Assembly (NCBI RefSeq): GCF_900107045.1
Contig: NZ_FNON01000007.1
Span: forward strand, 310,001-374,000
Source of the DNA: Amycolatopsis xylanica
Lineage (GTDB): Bacteria; Actinomycetota; Actinomycetes; Mycobacteriales; Pseudonocardiaceae
Reading direction: 5' to 3'
Length of the DNA: 64,000 nt
Under the pieces are notes generated by a model. That model saw only the letters and a list, made by a program, of their open reading frames with translations. It ran no database searches and had not been told where the DNA came from. The number at the start of each line of letters is the position of its first letter. The stretch's first letter is position 1. This document shows, piece after piece, positions 62,001-64,000 of the stretch. The translations under genes were made by a program, and so were the position numbers.

Positions 62001-64000
62001 CGACCTTCGGCTTCAGCACGAAGTCCATGCGCTCGGGGGTGAGCGACGCGATGACACCGTCGTCGAGCACACCGGCCGCGTGCACGATGCCGGTCAGCGG
62101 GTGCGCCATCGGGATGAGTGCGAGCAGCTCCGCGACCTCGCAGCGCTTCGAGACGTCGCACGCGGCGACCTCGACCTCGGCGCCGAGCCCGGTCAGCTCC
62201 TCGACCAGCTCGGGCATCCCGGCGGCCGACATGCCGCGGCGGCCGGTCAGCACCAGGTGCCGGACCCCGCGTTCGGTCACCAGGTGCCGGGCGACCAGCG
62301 CGCCGAGCGTGCCGGTGGCGCCGGTGACCAGCACCGTTCCCTCGGGCACGAACGCCGGGTGCTCGGCCGGTTCGACCGCCACGCGGGCGAGGCGGGCGAC
62401 GTGGACCTTGCCGTCGCGCACGGCGACCTGGTCCTCGCCGCTGGAGAGCACCAGCGGCAGCTCGGACTCGTAAGCGTCGGCCAGGATGATGCGTTCCGGG
62501 TTCTCCGACTGCGCGGACCGGCAGAGGCCCCACACGGCGGCACCTGCCAGGTCGGTGACGTCCTCGCCGGTCGCGGAAACCGCGCCCTGGGTGAGGATCA
62601 CGAGCTTGGTCTCGTCGTACTTGTCGTCGCCCAGGAACTTCTGCAGCGCGGCCAGCACGCGGTGGGTCGCCGTGCGGACGGACTCGGCGTCATTGCCGCC
62701 GACACTGTCCACAATGGCCACAGCGGGCACATCGTCGCCGACAGAGTCCCAGTGCACATAGGACACCGAGTCGTCGGTCGCCGGGATCTCCGGCCACTCG
62801 ATACGGAACAGCGACTCGCCCACGATCGACCGGGCGGCGTTGATCTGGTCGACCGCGATCGCGCGCAGCACCAGCGATTCGATCAGCGCGACCGGGTGAC
62901 CGGCCGGGTCGGCGATCTCGAGCGAGACCTCGCCTTCGCGGATCGGGGTGACCTTCACCCGCAGCGAGGTCGCGCCGGACGCGAACAGTTCGACGCGCGA
63001 GAACAGGAACGGCAGCGAGGCCTCCTGCCCGATCGCGCTGGTCAGGCCGACCGCGTGCAGCGAGGAGTCGAGGATCGCCGGGTGCAGGCCGAACCCGTCG
63101 CCCTTGATGCCGTCGGGCAGCGAGACCTCGGCGTAGACGTCTTCACCGACCTTCCAGGCGGCCTTGAGGCCCTGGAAGATCGTGCCGTAGTTGAGCCCGG
63201 CGTCGGCGAGGTCGTCGTACAGCGTGGTCAGGTCGACGCTCTCGCCGTCCTGCGGCGGCCAAGCCGTCAGGTCGAACGACGGCGCGCCCGTGTTCTGGCC
63301 GAGCACACCGACCGCGTGCTGGGTCCACGGCAGGTCGGCCGCCGCGTTCTCGTCCCGCGAGTAGATGCTGATCGGGCGCGAGCCGGAGGCGTCCGGCGCG
63401 CCGACCACGGCCTGCAGCTGGATGCCACCGCGGGCGGGAAGCACGAGCGGCGCCTGAAGCATGAGTTCTTCGAGCTTGCCGCAGCCGACCTGGTCACCCG
63501 CGCGGATGGCGAGTTCGACGAAACCGGTGCCCGGCAACAGAACCGTGTCACCGACCGCGTGGTCACCGAGCCAGGTCTGGATGCCGAGCGCGAGGCGGCC
63601 GGAGAACACCATGCCGTCGGAGTCGGCCAGCGGCACGGCCGCGGGCAGCAGCGCGTGCTCGGTCGCCGACAGGCCGACCGTGGTGACGTCGCCGCCGTTG
63701 TTCGGTGTCGGGATCCAGAAACGCTGACGCTGGAAGGCATACGTCGGCAAATCGACGCGGCGGCCGCCAAGGAACACCTTGCCCCAGTCCACCTTCGCGC
63801 CGTGGTTGAACGCCTCGGCCAGCGAGGTGTAGAAGCGCTGGAGCCCGCCTTCTTCCCGGCGCAGCGAGCTGACCGTGCCGGCGTGCGCGCCCGCGTCCTC
63901 GGAGGTCTCATTGACCGCCACAAGCAGGCCCGGGTGCGGGCTGCACTCGATGAACAGGGTGAACCCGTCGTCGAGCAGCTTGCGCGTGGTCTCCTCGAAG
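56095..64000 (-). CDS. type I modular PKS, penultimate protein, 5' end beyond right edge
   Basis: The visible part holds the end of one AT, then DH-KR-ACP, and a complete module KS-AT-DH-KR-ACP with C-terminal docking helices. The truncated AT ends in FIECSPHPGLL, the form usual for methylmalonyl-specific ATs, unlike all other ATs here (ELGPD...). Its DH motif reads HAVGDTVLLP, with Asp replacing the conserved Gly of HxxxGxxxxP; its KR has LDD. The complete module has a malonyl-type AT (GHSIGE, HAFH), DH HAVGGVVLFP, and KR with LDD. Both ACPs keep GFDSL. The open frame continues without start through base 64000. Confidence 0.94.
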   Translation of the reverse strand, partial: FEETTRKLLDDGFTLFIECSPHPGLLVAVNETSEDAGAHAGTVSSLRREEGGLQRFYTSLAEAFNHGAKVDWGKVFLGGRRVDLPTYAFQRQRFWIPTPNNGGDVTTVGLSATEHALLPAAVPLADSDGMVFSGRLALGIQTWLGDHAVGDTVLLPGTGFVELAIRAGDQVGCGKLEELMLQAPLVLPARGGIQLQAVVGAPDASGSRPISIYSRDENAAADLPWTQHAVGVLGQNTGAPSFDLTAWPPQDGESVDLTTLYDDLADAGLNYGTIFQGLKAAWKVGEDVYAEVSLPDGIKGDGFGLHPAILDSSLHAVGLTSAIGQEASLPFLFSRVELFASGATSLRVKVTPIREGEVSLEIADPAGHPVALIESLVLRAIAVDQINAARSIVGESLFRIEWPEIPATDDSVSYVHWDSVGDDVPAVAIVDSVGGNDAESVRTATHRVLAALQKFLGDDKYDETKLVILTQGAVSATGEDVTDLAGAAVWGLCRSAQSENPERIILADAYESELPLVLSSGEDQVAVRDGKVHVARLARVAVEPAEHPAFVPEGTVLVTGATGTLGALVARHLVTERGVRHLVLTGRRGMSAAGMPELVEELTGLGAEVEVAACDVSKRCEVAELLALIPMAHPLTGIVHAAGVLDDGVIASLTPERMDFVLKPKVDAALNLHELTQELDIKAFVLFSSAGGVLGAPGQGNYAAANAFLDALAAHRVANGLPASALAWGFWDQASDMTGELGEADRSRMSRGGVLPLSSVDGLELFDVGSGLADPAVVPIRLDFKAMSLGEGVPPILRGLIRVSSRRAVEATSAAPGGLKEKLARLAPAQQEDFLLELVRTQAASVLGHSSADAVEPERAFRDLGFDSLAAVEFRNRFTEVTGLKLPATLVFDYPTPVVLARYLAGELAGSGEEAAAIAVTKVNDSDPIAIVGMSCRFPGGINSPADLWKVLEEGRDVVGDFPANRGWDMAKLYDPESTREGTSYVDQGGFLYDAADFDASFFGISPNEALIMDPQQRLLLESSWEALESAGIDPGSLAGSPTGVFAGMMFHDYAYNNATGSIASGRISYSLGLEGPAVTVDTACSSSLVALHWAIQALRSGECNLALAGGVAVMATPAMFVEFSRQRGLAKNGRCKSFSADTDGTGWAEGVGMLLVERLSDARRNGHPVLAIVKGSAVNQDGASNGLTAPNGPAQRRVIRQALASAGLKVSDVDAVEAHGTGTTLGDPIEAQALLATYGQDREEPLWLGSMKSNMGHAQAAAGVGAVIKMVEALRHGVLPKTLHVTEPTPVVDWASGKIELITETRPWPETGRPRRAGISSFGISGTNTHVILEQAPAVKEQPRPQGVELPALPFVVSGKTPEALRSQAANLVSFEDGELTDVAFSLATQRAAFEHRAVITAESREELVRGLSALANGEASAGLSVGQARTGKLAALFTGQGSQRIGMGKELYDAFPVFRGSVDAAVAELDKHLDRPLLEVMWGDDQELLNQTVYTQAALFTFEMSMFRLMESFGIRPDFLAGHSIGELVAARAAGVFSVADIAKLVAARGRLMQALPTGGAMVAVQATEEEVLPHLSTSVSIAAINSPSSVVVSGDADAVLAIKAHFEELGRKTTQLQVSHAFHSPLMEPMLAEFREIAASLSYSAPEIPVVSNVTGQLATAEELGDPEYWVRHVRDAVRFADGVKTLEAQGVTRFLEVGPDGVLSGMAQQTVEGDFTAAVRKNRPEVPTLVAALGQLFVSGVSVDWAALFAGRGARRVDLPTYAFQRQTFWLAEEVGKGGDAASFGLGSADHPLLGAAVQLADTDGVLFTGRLSTQTQPWLADHAVGGVVLFPGTGFVELAVRAGDQVGFGVLEDLTLEAPLVLPDAGVAIQVSVGAPDESGVRPVSIHSHQDDEWVRHATGGLSDNEIESFDLYSWPPAGAEPIDLDGLYDGLAEAGLVYGPAFSGLRAAWRSGEDVYAEVSLPEEVEGASYGIHPALLDASLHAVSLTSAAGDEPALPFAWSRVALHAAGASSLRVKVSSAKQGEATLQVADAAGNPVVSVGALTLRAFSADAIASKPFHESLFQLDWPVVPASVNGHVPDVVVLRTSPGTGVESVHAAAHQALAEIQAFLASDSTAKLVVLTQGAVALPGEDVTDLAGAAVWGLTRSAQAENPDRIVLADATSDDIALIMASGEPQVVVRGGIVHAARLARVARSAEVVEPVTSFPADGTVLVTGATGTLGKLFAKHLVTERGVGKVILTSRRGAAAAGVPELVSELRTLGAQVEVAACDAADRAAVSSLLQSIPDLTGVVHVAGVLDDGVVTSLTPERISNVFRPKVDAALNLHELTRELKLSAFVVFSSAAGVVGNAGQGNYAAANVFLDALATHRRAQGLPGQSLAWGMWASEGMADTLTEAERERLMTEGLSNEEGLALFDTAGALDRPAVAVMHLDVKALAKTEGLPELFRGLVRAAPKRAAASSAGLKQKLAGLDAAERGVVLLDLVRSQAAAILGHAGPEAVEPDRAFNELGFDSLTAVEFRNQVNASTGLRLPPTLVFDYPNAQSLAEYLDEELAPSEEASSEERIRRILTSIPFAQLQASGLMDTLLELAGEKPAPAVTEDDEGADIDDMDTDALINMALSDLDLETSD

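Overview
The window is high-GC actinomycete DNA. Its interspersed palindrome families and gene styles look like a Pseudonocardiaceae genome, most likely Amycolatopsis (inference, not proven here). Most of it is one biosynthetic gene cluster for a polyene macrolactam with a beta-amino-acid starter of the vicenistatin type. The right edge cuts a PKS gene and the left edge cuts a LuxR-type regulator, so the cluster continues at least to the right.

Layout. 1-6.2 kb: flanking genes, namely a truncated LAL regulator, a secreted tripeptidyl-aminopeptidase-like hydrolase, an AraC regulator, a STAS protein, an HdeD-like membrane protein, and an OleD-like macrolide glycosyltransferase preceded by a possible leader peptide. 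6.2-14.4 kb: P450 plus ferredoxin, a VOC protein, a TetR regulator, a large LAL regulator, a PqqD-like small protein and a type II thioesterase. 14.4-16.3 kb: acyl-CoA carboxylase beta and epsilon subunits for extender supply. 16.9-39.0 kb: two PKS genes read leftward. The first has a loading ACP, three modules and a triple ACP; the second has one module. 39.5-48.5 kb: the complete starter-unit set, namely two-subunit B12 glutamate mutase, PLP decarboxylase, two stand-alone adenylation enzymes, a free ACP, a stand-alone acyltransferase and an aminopeptidase. 48.7-49.6 kb: an LLM-class oxidoreductase. 50.2-64 kb: the last PKS genes, ending in a module with a thioesterase.

Pathway (inferred from the vicenistatin paradigm). 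Glutamate is rearranged to 3-methylaspartate, loaded on the free ACP by the VinN-like enzyme and decarboxylated to 3-aminoisobutyryl-ACP. It is capped with an amino acid by the VinM-like enzyme, moved by the VinK-like acyltransferase to the N-terminal ACP of the giant PKS and elongated. The VinJ-like peptidase then uncaps it and the TE closes the lactam. All six fully visible modules are KS-AT-DH-KR-ACP with malonyl-type ATs, so a polyene is expected. The module cut at the right edge has a methylmalonyl-type AT remnant.

The most unusual signals are: (i) a promoter architecture, TAGGGG-N4-TAGGGG-N23/24-TANNNT, in front of nearly every cluster transcription unit; (ii) a short palindromic element encoding R-D-K/L-A-G-F-I-P inserted in frame in three AT domains and in the carboxylase epsilon subunit, carrying rare TTA codons into the PKS genes; (iii) a near-identical triple ACP; (iv) opposed 21-bp and 22-bp repeat arrays between the PKS and carboxylase genes.
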